From Geodermatophilaceae bacterium URHA0031 (lineage in GTDB: Bacteria > Actinomycetota > Actinomycetes > Mycobacteriales > Geodermatophilaceae), in assembly GCA_000620205.1 (NCBI GenBank), contig JHVP01000009.1:152003-216002 (forward strand): a DNA stretch of 64,000 bases, in the 5' to 3' direction. This document shows positions 57,759 to 64,000 of this stretch, piece by piece. The notes under the pieces were generated by a model. That model ran no database searches. It was given only the letters and a program-made list of their open reading frames with translations, and was not told where the DNA came from. Numbering within the stretch: the stretch's first letter is position 1; each line of letters opens with the position of its first letter. Both the position numbers and the translations under genes were made by a program.

Positions 57759-57784
57759 AGGGCCATGTTGGCCAACATGGCCCT
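57759..57784. promoter_or_regulatory. 26-bp perfect palindrome upstream of the TetR gene
   Basis: Half-site AGGGCCATGTTGG and its exact complement meet at TTGGCCAA. It lies 23 bases upstream of the TetR start and overlaps an alternative in-frame start region. It may be an operator or a dispersed element. Confidence 0.6.
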
Positions 57785-57829
57785 TCCTCGGGGCCCGCGA
57801 CGGATCGTAACCGCCGCCCACCGCAGTGT

Positions 57830-57845
57830 CTGGACAGTCGTCCAG
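57830..57845. promoter_or_regulatory. TetR operator candidate O1
   Basis: CTGGACAGTCGTCCAG: perfect arms CTGGAC/GTCCAG around AGTC. Same architecture as O2, centred 22 bases away. Confidence 0.6.
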
Positions 57846-57849
57846 GAAA

Positions 57850-57869
57850 GTCTTGACACTCGTCAAGAC
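57850..57869. promoter_or_regulatory. TetR operator candidate O2
   Basis: GTCTTGACACTCGTCAAGAC: perfect 8-base arms around ACTC. TTGAC also fits a -35 box for the rightward operon, so binding would block it. Confidence 0.65.
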
Positions 57870-57953
57870 GGGTGACGAGCATGACCGCCGTCACACCTGC
57901 CGCCCGGCCGGGCAGCAGGACGGGGTTCAGCGACGAGCACCCAGGAGCGCGCG

Positions 57954-58757
57954 ATGACGGCATTCGATCTGCACGGCCGGAGGGCACTGGTCACCGGCGG
58001 AGCACAAGGGCTCGGCCAGGGGATGGTCGAGGCGCTGGCCGCCGCGGGCGCCGCCGTGGTCATCGGCGACGTGAACGACGAGCTGGGCCGGGAGACCGCC
58101 GAGCTGATCGGCAAGACCGGGGCCACCACCGGGTTCGTGCACCTCGACGTCACCGACGAGGCCAGCTGGGCGGCCGCGGTGCCCGCGGCCGTCGCCGAGC
58201 TCGGCGGCCTCGACGTCCTGGTCAACAACGCCGGGGTGGAGATCACCTCGCTGGTCGTCGACATCGACCCCGGCGACCTGCGCCGGATGCTGGAGGTGAA
58301 CGTCGTCGGCACCGCGCTGGGCATGAAGCACGGGCTGCGCGCCATGCGGCCCGGCGGTGCGGCCGGGACCGGCGGCGCGATCGTCAACGTCTCCAGCGTC
58401 GCGGCCACCATCGCCTTCCCCGGCATCGCCGGGTACTCCGGCACCAAGTCGGCCGTCGACCGGATGACCCGGATCGCCGCCGCGGAGGCCGGCCGGCTCG
58501 GCTACGGGGTGCGGGTCAACTGCATCTACCCCGGGCTGGTGCCGACGGCGATGGGCATGCAGCTGGCCGTCGACTGCGCCGAGCTGGGGCTGTTCGAGAG
58601 CCCCGAGGCCGCGGTGGGTGCGGTCGTCGGGCTGACGCCGTCCGGGCGGCTGGGCGAGGTGGCCGACATGGCCGACGCCGTGGTCTTCCTGGCCTCCGAC
58701 GCCGCGCGCTTCGTCAACGGCACCGGCCTGTCGGTGGACGGGGGGATGGGGTCGTGA
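57954..58757 (+). CDS. SDR family oxidoreductase, first gene of a lipid-type operon
   Basis: 267 residues. The cofactor loop is TGGAQGLG (14-21), with NNAG, the active-site Ser in VNVSSVAA and YSGTK for the Y-x3-K pair. It ends with LSVDGGMG. It lies in an operon with a saccharopine-dehydrogenase-like reductase and an acyl-CoA ligase, suggesting lipid, steroid or terpenoid metabolism. AGGAGCGCGCG precedes the ATG. Regulated by the adjacent TetR through the two operators (inference). Confidence 0.88.
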   Translation: MTAFDLHGRRALVTGGAQGLGQGMVEALAAAGAAVVIGDVNDELGRETAELIGKTGATTGFVHLDVTDEASWAAAVPAAVAELGGLDVLVNNAGVEITSLVVDIDPGDLRRMLEVNVVGTALGMKHGLRAMRPGGAAGTGGAIVNVSSVAATIAFPGIAGYSGTKSAVDRMTRIAAAEAGRLGYGVRVNCIYPGLVPTAMGMQLAVDCAELGLFESPEAAVGAVVGLTPSGRLGEVADMADAVVFLASDAARFVNGTGLSVDGGMGS

Positions 58758-58830
58758 GCGAGCTTGCGAGCTCACGCGAAGGCACAGCAGCACTGCGAAC
58801 GCAGCTGACGAGCGCCAGCGAGGAGGACAA
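58754..58830. other. Structured gene junction
   Basis: The 73-base gap starts with a small hairpin, GTGAGC (58754-58759) / GCTCAC (58770-58775), and includes GAGCGCCAGCGAG, also present at the 39470-39581 junction. It ends in GGAGGACAA, the ribosome site for the next gene. Confidence 0.5.
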
Positions 58831-59949
58831 GTGAGCACCAAGCCCGTGGTCGTCTACGGCGCCTCCGGCTACACCGGACGGCTGATCTGCGAGTACCTGC
58901 GCGAGCTCAACGTGCCCTTCGTCGCCGCCGGCCGGGACAAGGACCGCTGCCAGGAGGTGGTCGGCCGCATCCCGGGGATCGAGACCGCCGACCACGACAT
59001 CGTCGAGGTCGAGCACACCGTCGAGGCGCTGACTGAGCTGTTCGCCGGTGCGAGCGTCGTCTGCAACACCGTCGGCCCGTTCATCAAGTACGGGCCGGAG
59101 GTCGTCGAGGCGTGCCTGGCCACCGGCGCGCACTACCTGGACACCACCGGCGAGCAGGACTGGGTGCTTGACGCCCAGCAGCGCTGGGGGGCGGCGTTCG
59201 CCGAGAAGGGGCTGCTGCTCTCGCCGGGGATCGCGCAGATGTACACGACCGGCGAGATCGCGGCGAACATCGCGCTGGAGACGCCCGGCCTGGACACCCT
59301 CGACGTCCTGGTGCTGTGGAAGGGGTTCCCGACCAACGCCTCCACCGAGACGATCTTCACCATCCTCAAGGCCGACTGGTTCCACCTCGCGGAGAACTCC
59401 TACGTGAAGGTCGACCCGCTGGCGAAGTGGGACGTCGTCGTCCCCGGCCAGCACGAGCTGGGTCTAGCCGTGCCGTGGGGCGGGACCTCGCACCCGGTGT
59501 GGTTCAAGGACGACCCGCGGGTGGCCAGCGTGAAGGTGGCCGGCGGGGTGCTGAACCGGCCGGTGATGGAGGCGGTCGTCGCGACCACCGCGATGGTGGA
59601 GAGCGAGATCAAGACGCTGCCGCGCGACCAGTGGGACGACAAGCTCGCCGAGATCGCGAAGACGTGGTCGTCGGGGATGCCGCCGCGGGAGAACCCGCGG
59701 CTGAACACCTCGGTGGACTCGGTGCACGCCTCCGGGCCGCTGGGCCGCAAGCACGTGGTGATCCACGGCAACTCCAACTACAAGCAGACCGGGCTGATGC
59801 AGGCGTGGGCGGCGATGTCGCTGCTGCAGCAGCCGCCGCGACGGGCCGGCTTCGCGTCTGGCTGCCAGGCGTTCGGGCACCGGCAGCTGCTCGGGGTGCT
59901 GCGCCAGTTCGGCCTGGTGCTCGACCCGGTGGTGACCGAGCACCGATGA
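58831..59949 (+). CDS. Saccharopine dehydrogenase-like NAD(P)-binding reductase
   Basis: 372 residues. The Rossmann start VVVYGASGYTGRLICEYL has the GASGYTG fingerprint of the saccharopine-dehydrogenase / trans-acting enoyl-reductase family. Mycobacterial members reduce enoyl intermediates in lipid synthesis. VCNTVGPFIKYGPEVVEACL and HYLDTTGEQDW continue the fold. GTG 58831 with GGAGG seven bases upstream. The stop overlaps the ligase start (ATGA), so translation is coupled. Confidence 0.83.
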   Translation: MSTKPVVVYGASGYTGRLICEYLRELNVPFVAAGRDKDRCQEVVGRIPGIETADHDIVEVEHTVEALTELFAGASVVCNTVGPFIKYGPEVVEACLATGAHYLDTTGEQDWVLDAQQRWGAAFAEKGLLLSPGIAQMYTTGEIAANIALETPGLDTLDVLVLWKGFPTNASTETIFTILKADWFHLAENSYVKVDPLAKWDVVVPGQHELGLAVPWGGTSHPVWFKDDPRVASVKVAGGVLNRPVMEAVVATTAMVESEIKTLPRDQWDDKLAEIAKTWSSGMPPRENPRLNTSVDSVHASGPLGRKHVVIHGNSNYKQTGLMQAWAAMSLLQQPPRRAGFASGCQAFGHRQLLGVLRQFGLVLDPVVTEHR

Positions 59950-61478
59950 GCCTCACCGCCTACCTCGACAAGGGCGCGTCCCTGGGGCCGGAGGCGCCCT
60001 GCCTGACGATGGCCGGGGGGTCGCTGTCCTACGGCGAGGTGCAGGCGTTCTCCTGGTCGGTCGCCCGGGCGCTCACCCGCTCGGGCGTCCGGCCGGGTGA
60101 CCCGGTCGCCGTGCTGTCCGGCAATGACCCGACGGCGTTCGCCTGCGTCTTCGGCATCGCCCGCGCCGGGGCGGTGTGGTGCCCGGTCAACCCGCGCAAC
60201 GAGGCGGCCGAGAACCGCGAGTTGCTGCACCTGTTCGGCGCCACGGCCCTGCTGTACCGGGCGTCGTACGCCCCGCTGGTGGAGGCGATCCGCGGCTCGC
60301 TCCCGGCGCTCACCACGCTGGTCTGCCTGGACTCCGCCGACACGGCCGACCCGTCGCTGGCGGAGTGGCTGGCCCTTCCGGCCGCGCCGCTCGAGGAGGT
60401 CGCACCACCGGACGACGTCGTCGCGCTGGTCGGCACCGGCGGGACGACGGGGCGCCCGAAGGGCGTGCGGCTGACCGACCGCAACCTCGAGACGATGTCG
60501 GCGATCACGCTGATGAGCTACCCGTTCACCGGCCGCCCGGTGTACCTGGCGCTGGCACCGCTGACCCATGCGGCCGGGGTGCTGTGCTTCCCGGTGATGG
60601 CGCTGGGTGGGGAGATCGTCGTGATGCCGGCGCCGGACCTGGGGGAGTTCCTGGCGCTGACGCAGGCGCACCGGGTCACCCACGCGTTCCTGCCGCCGAC
60701 GCTGGTCTACATGCTGCTGGACCGCCCAGAACTGGACACCACGGACCTCAGCTCGCTGCAGTGCCTCTGGTACGGCGCGGCGCCGATGTCGGCCGACCGG
60801 CTGGCCGAGGCGGTCACCCGGATCGGCCCGGTGCTCGGGCAGCTGTTCGGGCAGTCGGAGGCGCCGATGATGATCTCGACGATGGCGCCCGCCGACCACC
60901 TGCACGCCGACGGCTCGCTGGCTCTCGAGCGGTTCGGGTCGGCCGGCCGGCCGGCGCCGCTGGTCACGGTGGCGGTGATGGACGACGAGGGCAGGTTGCT
61001 GCCGACCGGTGAGCGGGGCGAGGTGGTGGTGCGCAGCTCGCTGGTGATGGCCGGGTACCACCGGGACCCGCAGGCGACGGCGGAGGCGTCCCGGTTCGGC
61101 TGGCACCACACCGGCGACATCGGCTACCTGGACGCCGACGGCTGGCTGTTCCTGGTCGACCGCGCCAAGGACATGATCATCTCCGGCGGGTTCAACGTGT
61201 ACTCGGCCGAGGTCGAGCAGGCGCTGATGAGCCACCCGGCCGTGCAGGACTGCGCCGTCGTCGGGCTGCCGGACCCCAAGTGGGGCGAGCGGGTGGTCGC
61301 CGTCGTCCAGCTGCGGCAGGCGGCCGCCGTCGACCCCGCCGAGGTGCGCGCCTTCGTGAAGGCGCGGATCGGCGGGGTCAAGGCGCCGAAGGAGGTCCTG
61401 GTCTGGGACGACCTGCCGCGGTCGAAGGTGGGCAAGGTGGTCAAGCCGGAGATCCGCGCCCAGCTGCTCAGGGCGTGA
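59946..61478 (+). CDS. AMP-forming acyl-CoA / acid-CoA ligase
   Basis: 510 residues, ANL superfamily. The AMP loop is GTGGTTGRPKGVRL, with FGQSEAPMM in the pocket, GWHHTGDIGYLDADGWLFL, the hinge DRAKDMIISGGFNVYSAEVE, and SKVGKVVKPEIR with the catalytic Lys. It is the last gene of the TetR-controlled operon and probably activates the acid handled by the SDR and reductase. It differs from the ligase at 50793 in its pocket motif, so the two probably take different substrates. Confidence 0.87.
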   Translation: MSLTAYLDKGASLGPEAPCLTMAGGSLSYGEVQAFSWSVARALTRSGVRPGDPVAVLSGNDPTAFACVFGIARAGAVWCPVNPRNEAAENRELLHLFGATALLYRASYAPLVEAIRGSLPALTTLVCLDSADTADPSLAEWLALPAAPLEEVAPPDDVVALVGTGGTTGRPKGVRLTDRNLETMSAITLMSYPFTGRPVYLALAPLTHAAGVLCFPVMALGGEIVVMPAPDLGEFLALTQAHRVTHAFLPPTLVYMLLDRPELDTTDLSSLQCLWYGAAPMSADRLAEAVTRIGPVLGQLFGQSEAPMMISTMAPADHLHADGSLALERFGSAGRPAPLVTVAVMDDEGRLLPTGERGEVVVRSSLVMAGYHRDPQATAEASRFGWHHTGDIGYLDADGWLFLVDRAKDMIISGGFNVYSAEVEQALMSHPAVQDCAVVGLPDPKWGERVVAVVQLRQAAAVDPAEVRAFVKARIGGVKAPKEVLVWDDLPRSKVGKVVKPEIRAQLLRA

Positions 61479-61514
61479 GGCCGGTCCGCGGCGGCGGGCC
61501 GGCGGAGACCTGGG

Positions 61515-62138
61515 TCAGGCCATCTCGGGCACCCGCAGGTGCGCGAGCGCGAGGTCGAACTCGGCGACCTCGGTGATCCGGGCGCCCATCGCGGTGGCGA
61601 AGTCCTCGCGCATCGCCGCGCCCATCTGGCGGGAGCGCATCAGCGCGTCCCGGCTCTCGTAGGTGACCGCGGCCGAGGCCCGTCCGGTCATCCGGTCGAC
61701 CATCAGGCTGACGCTGCAGAAGCCGGGCAGCTCCTCCATCCGCGGCAGCAGGCTCATCCGGAAGGCATCGACCATCCGGTCCATCGACTCCCGGTCGGTC
61801 TCGGTCCAGATGACCCGGGCGCAGGCGTCCGGGCCGGCCGCGTGCACCCGGTGCAGCGCGGCGATCTCCCACTCCTGGACGTCGACCGTGTCGGCGCGCA
61901 GCACCTCGGCGGCCCTGCTCCGGGAGTCCCGGACGCTCTCCGCGCTGGCCTGCATCGCCTCCTCGGTGGCCCAGGCGGCGGTGATGATGCACCGGCCGGC
62001 CTCCCGGTCGGCGAGCATCGACATCCCGACGCAGCCGCTCATGTGCTGCAGCATCGGCCAGACGGCGTCCCGGACGTACTCGATGCCCTCGTCGACGGCA
62101 CCCGGGTCGCCCCGCACGGTGGTGGTCCTGGCGTACAT
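61515..62138 (-). CDS. ABM-like dimeric alpha-beta barrel protein, copy B
   Basis: 207 residues, the same length and layout as the gene at 41909, with matching YARTTTVRGDPGAVDEGIEY and MEELPGFCSVSLMVDRMTGR segments. The two are clearly paralogous and differ most in the middle. AGGAG precedes ATG 62138. No catalytic residue is conspicuous. Upstream lies a 33-bp repeat array. Function unknown. Confidence 0.72.
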   Translation of the reverse strand: MYARTTTVRGDPGAVDEGIEYVRDAVWPMLQHMSGCVGMSMLADREAGRCIITAAWATEEAMQASAESVRDSRSRAAEVLRADTVDVQEWEIAALHRVHAAGPDACARVIWTETDRESMDRMVDAFRMSLLPRMEELPGFCSVSLMVDRMTGRASAAVTYESRDALMRSRQMGAAMREDFATAMGARITEVAEFDLALAHLRVPEMA

Positions 62139-62330
62139 GCCAGTGCTCCTCCCTGGCGGTGCCCCTGCGGCATCGCCGCGGGTCGAACTGTCCTCGCGGG
62201 ACGCCGTCCGGTCGGGCTCCGCGGCGTGCCGGGACAGGACGACGGCGCGTGCGGACCCTCCGCGCACCCCCGCGCACCCCCCGCCGCGGTGGACCGCCAT
62301 CCGCGCGCGAACGGCGGCCCGACAGCGTTT

Positions 62331-62420
62331 CGCCAAAAGCACGCTTTTGGCGGCCATGAGGCCCGCCGAAGGCGTGCTTTCGGCGGCCATGAGGCCCGCC
62401 GAAGGCGTGCTTCTGGCGGT
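62331..62420. repeat. 33-bp tandem palindrome array (three units)
   Basis: Units begin at 62331, 62364 and 62397. Each has a CGCCaaaAGC...GCttttGGCGG inverted core (later copies CGCCGAAGGC...GGCGG) and a CCATGAGGCC linker. It lies between the amidase 3' end (stop at 62423) and the ABM-like gene, so it could terminate the amidase transcript. Confidence 0.8.
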
Positions 62421-62422
62421 CG

Positions 62423-63829
62423 TCAGGCGGTGAGGAGGCGTTCGATGCGGGCGCAGGCGGTGAGCAGGGCGGCGTCGGCGCCGGTGCGGCCGATCAGCTG
62501 GATGGCGTAGGGCAGGCCGTCATCGGTGCGCCCGACGGGCAGCGCCACGGCGGGCTGGCCGGAGACGTTGAACGGCCCGGTGAACAGCCCCTCGACCTCG
62601 CCCTCGGGGGTGTCGATGGGTGGCGTGGTCTCCGGCGCGACGTAGGGCGCGGCGGGCCCGAGCAGCACGTCGACGCCGTCGAGCAGCGCCTCGGCGGCGG
62701 GCAGCAGCTCGGCCCGGCAGGCCAGAGCGCGGTCCCGGGCGGCGGGGTCCGCGTCGCGGGCGGCCTCGAACAGCCGCAGCGTCTCCGGGCCGTACCAGCC
62801 GGGCTCGGTGGACACCCGCCGGCCGTGCACCGCCCAGGCCTCGGGGAGCAGGACCGGCACCAGCAGGTCGCCGAGCTCGGTCAGCACGTCGTCCCGGACG
62901 TCGACGAGCTCGGCGCCTGCCTCCGCGAGCCGGTCGAGCAGCGCGCCGGTGCCCTTGGCGAGCTCCGGCTCCAGCGCGGGGTGCGCCAGCTGGCCGATGA
63001 GGACGCCGATCCGCAGCCCGCGCACCGGGGCCGGGTCGTCGGCCGCGGTCGCCAGCTCGGGCCGGTCGGCGATCACCGCGAGCACCCGGGCGGTGTCCCG
63101 GACGGTCGCCGCCAGCACACCGACGTGGTCCAGGCTCGGCGACAGCGGGGTGACGCCGTCGACGGGCACCAACCCGTAGCTGGGCTTGATCCCGACGACG
63201 CCGCAGTAGTGCGCCGGGAGCCGGATCGACCCGCCGGTGTCGGTGCCGAGCGCCGCCGGGACGACGCCCGCGCCGACCAGCGCGGCCGACCCGCCGCTGG
63301 ACCCGCCGGCGGTGCGGTCGGGCCGGACCGGGTTGAGCGCCTCGGGGAGGTCCGGGTGCGGTGCGCCGGCGGCGTACTCGAGCAGCGACGCGGTCGCGAC
63401 GACGTCGGCCGCAGCAGCCCGCAGCCGGGTGACGACCGGGGCGTCGTGGGTGGCGGGGGAGCCGCCCATCGCGCTGGGGTTGCCGTCGCCGCGGACGGAC
63501 CCGGCGACGTCGATCATGTCCTTCACCGCGACCGGCGTGCCGAGCAGCGGGCCCTCGGCGGCGCGCGGCGGGGCCGGCAGCACCTCGACCACCGCACGCA
63601 GCGGCCGGCCGAGCCGTTCCAGACCTTCGTAGGCGGCGAGCAGGGTCAGGTTCGCCGGCTGCGCCGTCCGCTCGCCGTCGGCGATGGACTGCTGCAGGGC
63701 CGCGACGGCGTCGGCCAACTGGGGGAGCGCCGGTGCGAGGTCGGACCAGCGGGGATCGGCGAGGACGTCGTCCCAGCTGAGCCCGGTGAGGGCGACGACG
63801 GCCTGGACGAGCGGCTCGGACGGCGACAT
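62423..63829 (-). CDS. Amidase signature family protein
   Basis: 468 residues with the full Ser-cisSer-Lys triad of amidase-signature enzymes: Lys103 in PVAVKDMIDVAG, the cis-Ser in GGSSGGSAALV (177/178) and nucleophile Ser201 in GTDTGGSIRLPA. Members hydrolyse amides including glutamine in GatA; here no GatB or GatC lies nearby, so a small-molecule amide is likely. Start at ATG 63829 with TAGGGT seven bases upstream. An upstream in-frame start would add a non-conserved leader. Confidence 0.87.
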   Translation of the reverse strand: MSPSEPLVQAVVALTGLSWDDVLADPRWSDLAPALPQLADAVAALQQSIADGERTAQPANLTLLAAYEGLERLGRPLRAVVEVLPAPPRAAEGPLLGTPVAVKDMIDVAGSVRGDGNPSAMGGSPATHDAPVVTRLRAAAADVVATASLLEYAAGAPHPDLPEALNPVRPDRTAGGSSGGSAALVGAGVVPAALGTDTGGSIRLPAHYCGVVGIKPSYGLVPVDGVTPLSPSLDHVGVLAATVRDTARVLAVIADRPELATAADDPAPVRGLRIGVLIGQLAHPALEPELAKGTGALLDRLAEAGAELVDVRDDVLTELGDLLVPVLLPEAWAVHGRRVSTEPGWYGPETLRLFEAARDADPAARDRALACRAELLPAAEALLDGVDVLLGPAAPYVAPETTPPIDTPEGEVEGLFTGPFNVSGQPAVALPVGRTDDGLPYAIQLIGRTGADAALLTACARIERLLTA

Positions 63830-63836
63830 GGCCCGG

Positions 63837-63842
63837 ACCCTA
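63837..63842 (-). promoter_or_regulatory. Candidate leaderless -10 (TAGGGT) for the amidase
   Basis: Minus strand TAGGGT, 7 bases, then ATG 63829. A GTGGCCAC palindrome lies just upstream near 63865. Confidence 0.4.
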
Positions 63843-63923
63843 ACCAGCGCCGCTCTCGCCTTTGTGGCCACTTTGGCGCGGGGCGAGCGGCGCCCCCGGC
63901 GAGGTGGGATGCTCCTATCAACG

Positions 63924-64000
63924 TCAAGTGGTGGTGGGGAGTCGTTCGAAGTCGGCGAGTAGCGCGGTGTGTACCTCGCGGACGACGTAGCGCTTGAGGC
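63924..64000 (-). mobile_element. Transposase C-terminal fragment (possibly IS110-type), cut by window edge
   Basis: Minus-strand frame ending at 63924: LKRYVVREVHTALLADFERL then PTTT and stop. This closely resembles the tail of IS116/IS110/IS902-family transposases. The 5' part lies beyond the window, so whether the element is complete cannot be judged. Codon bias is less GC-extreme than its neighbours, fitting an acquired element. Confidence 0.5.

Noticed and set aside
1..64000. tRNA or rRNA genes
   Set aside because: No T-loop (GGTTCGANTCC) or rRNA-like sequence recognised by reading; a tRNAscan-SE run would settle it.

Overview
The window is very GC-rich actinobacterial chromosome. Codon third positions are almost all G or C, GTG and TTG starts are common, and many genes look leaderless. 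The gene content (three DUF1206 membrane proteins, RsbQ/RsbP, SpoIIE-type phosphatases with GAF domains, a mycothiol-type DinB protein, HelD, a PASTA kinase, a heterodimer-type acyl-CoA dehydrogenase pair) suggests the Geodermatophilaceae and relatives (Blastococcus, Geodermatophilus, Modestobacter). That family assignment is inference. I see no rRNA, tRNA, CRISPR array, prophage or origin. The only mobile-element trace is a transposase 3' end at the right edge.

Layout. 1-9.7 kb: DUF4389 and DUF817 membrane proteins, a VOC protein, a frameshifted small membrane gene, a DegP-like protease, a divergent DinB/WYL-regulator pair, an SDR, a coiled-coil protein, type II NADH dehydrogenase, a small hydrolase and a DoxX protein. 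9.8-15.8 kb: DEAD-box helicase, a divergent GlxA-type regulator and MFS transporter, and an aldehyde dehydrogenase. 15.9-23.9 kb: a PAS-GAF-GAF-SpoIIE phosphatase, a sacsin-like ATPase, a STAS anti-sigma antagonist and an esterase. 23.9-27.6 kb: three DUF1206 paralogues, a Cys-tailed membrane protein and a 33-residue RanBP2-type zinc finger. 27.7-34.4 kb: an unrecognised (possibly catalase-like) protein overlapping a macro-like/SIR2 fusion, a CYP152-type P450, then rsbQ-rsbP. 34.5-42.5 kb: HelD, AlaX, DUF1810, two acyl-CoA dehydrogenases flanking a GGCT-like gene, GNAT, and an ABM-like protein. 42.7-52.3 kb: alkaline phosphatase, DinB-like and DUF6308-like proteins, EthD, a thiol-conjugate reductase, secreted ExeM-type nuclease, formate/nitrite channel and an acyl-CoA ligase. 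52.4-64 kb: GH15 enzyme with an SDR, PASTA kinase, a TetR regulator divergent from an SDR/saccharopine-dehydrogenase-like/acyl-CoA ligase operon, a second ABM-like paralogue and an amidase.

How the genes work together. The clearest functional unit is partner-switching stress signalling (rsbQ-rsbP, the second SpoIIE phosphatase and the STAS protein). The second is a TetR-controlled lipid operon with two matching operators. The most unusual protein is the macro-like/SIR2 fusion, translationally coupled to an unrecognised partner.

Non-coding signals are rich. Palindromes with a TTTCGCGCGCGAAA core, often in 24-bp tandem arrays, sit at four convergent gene ends and probably act as bidirectional terminators. 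A related GGCGCC-centred version and a separate 33-bp array also occur. At least fourteen genes have a NANNNT hexamer 6-7 bases before a start codon, the geometry of leaderless promoters.
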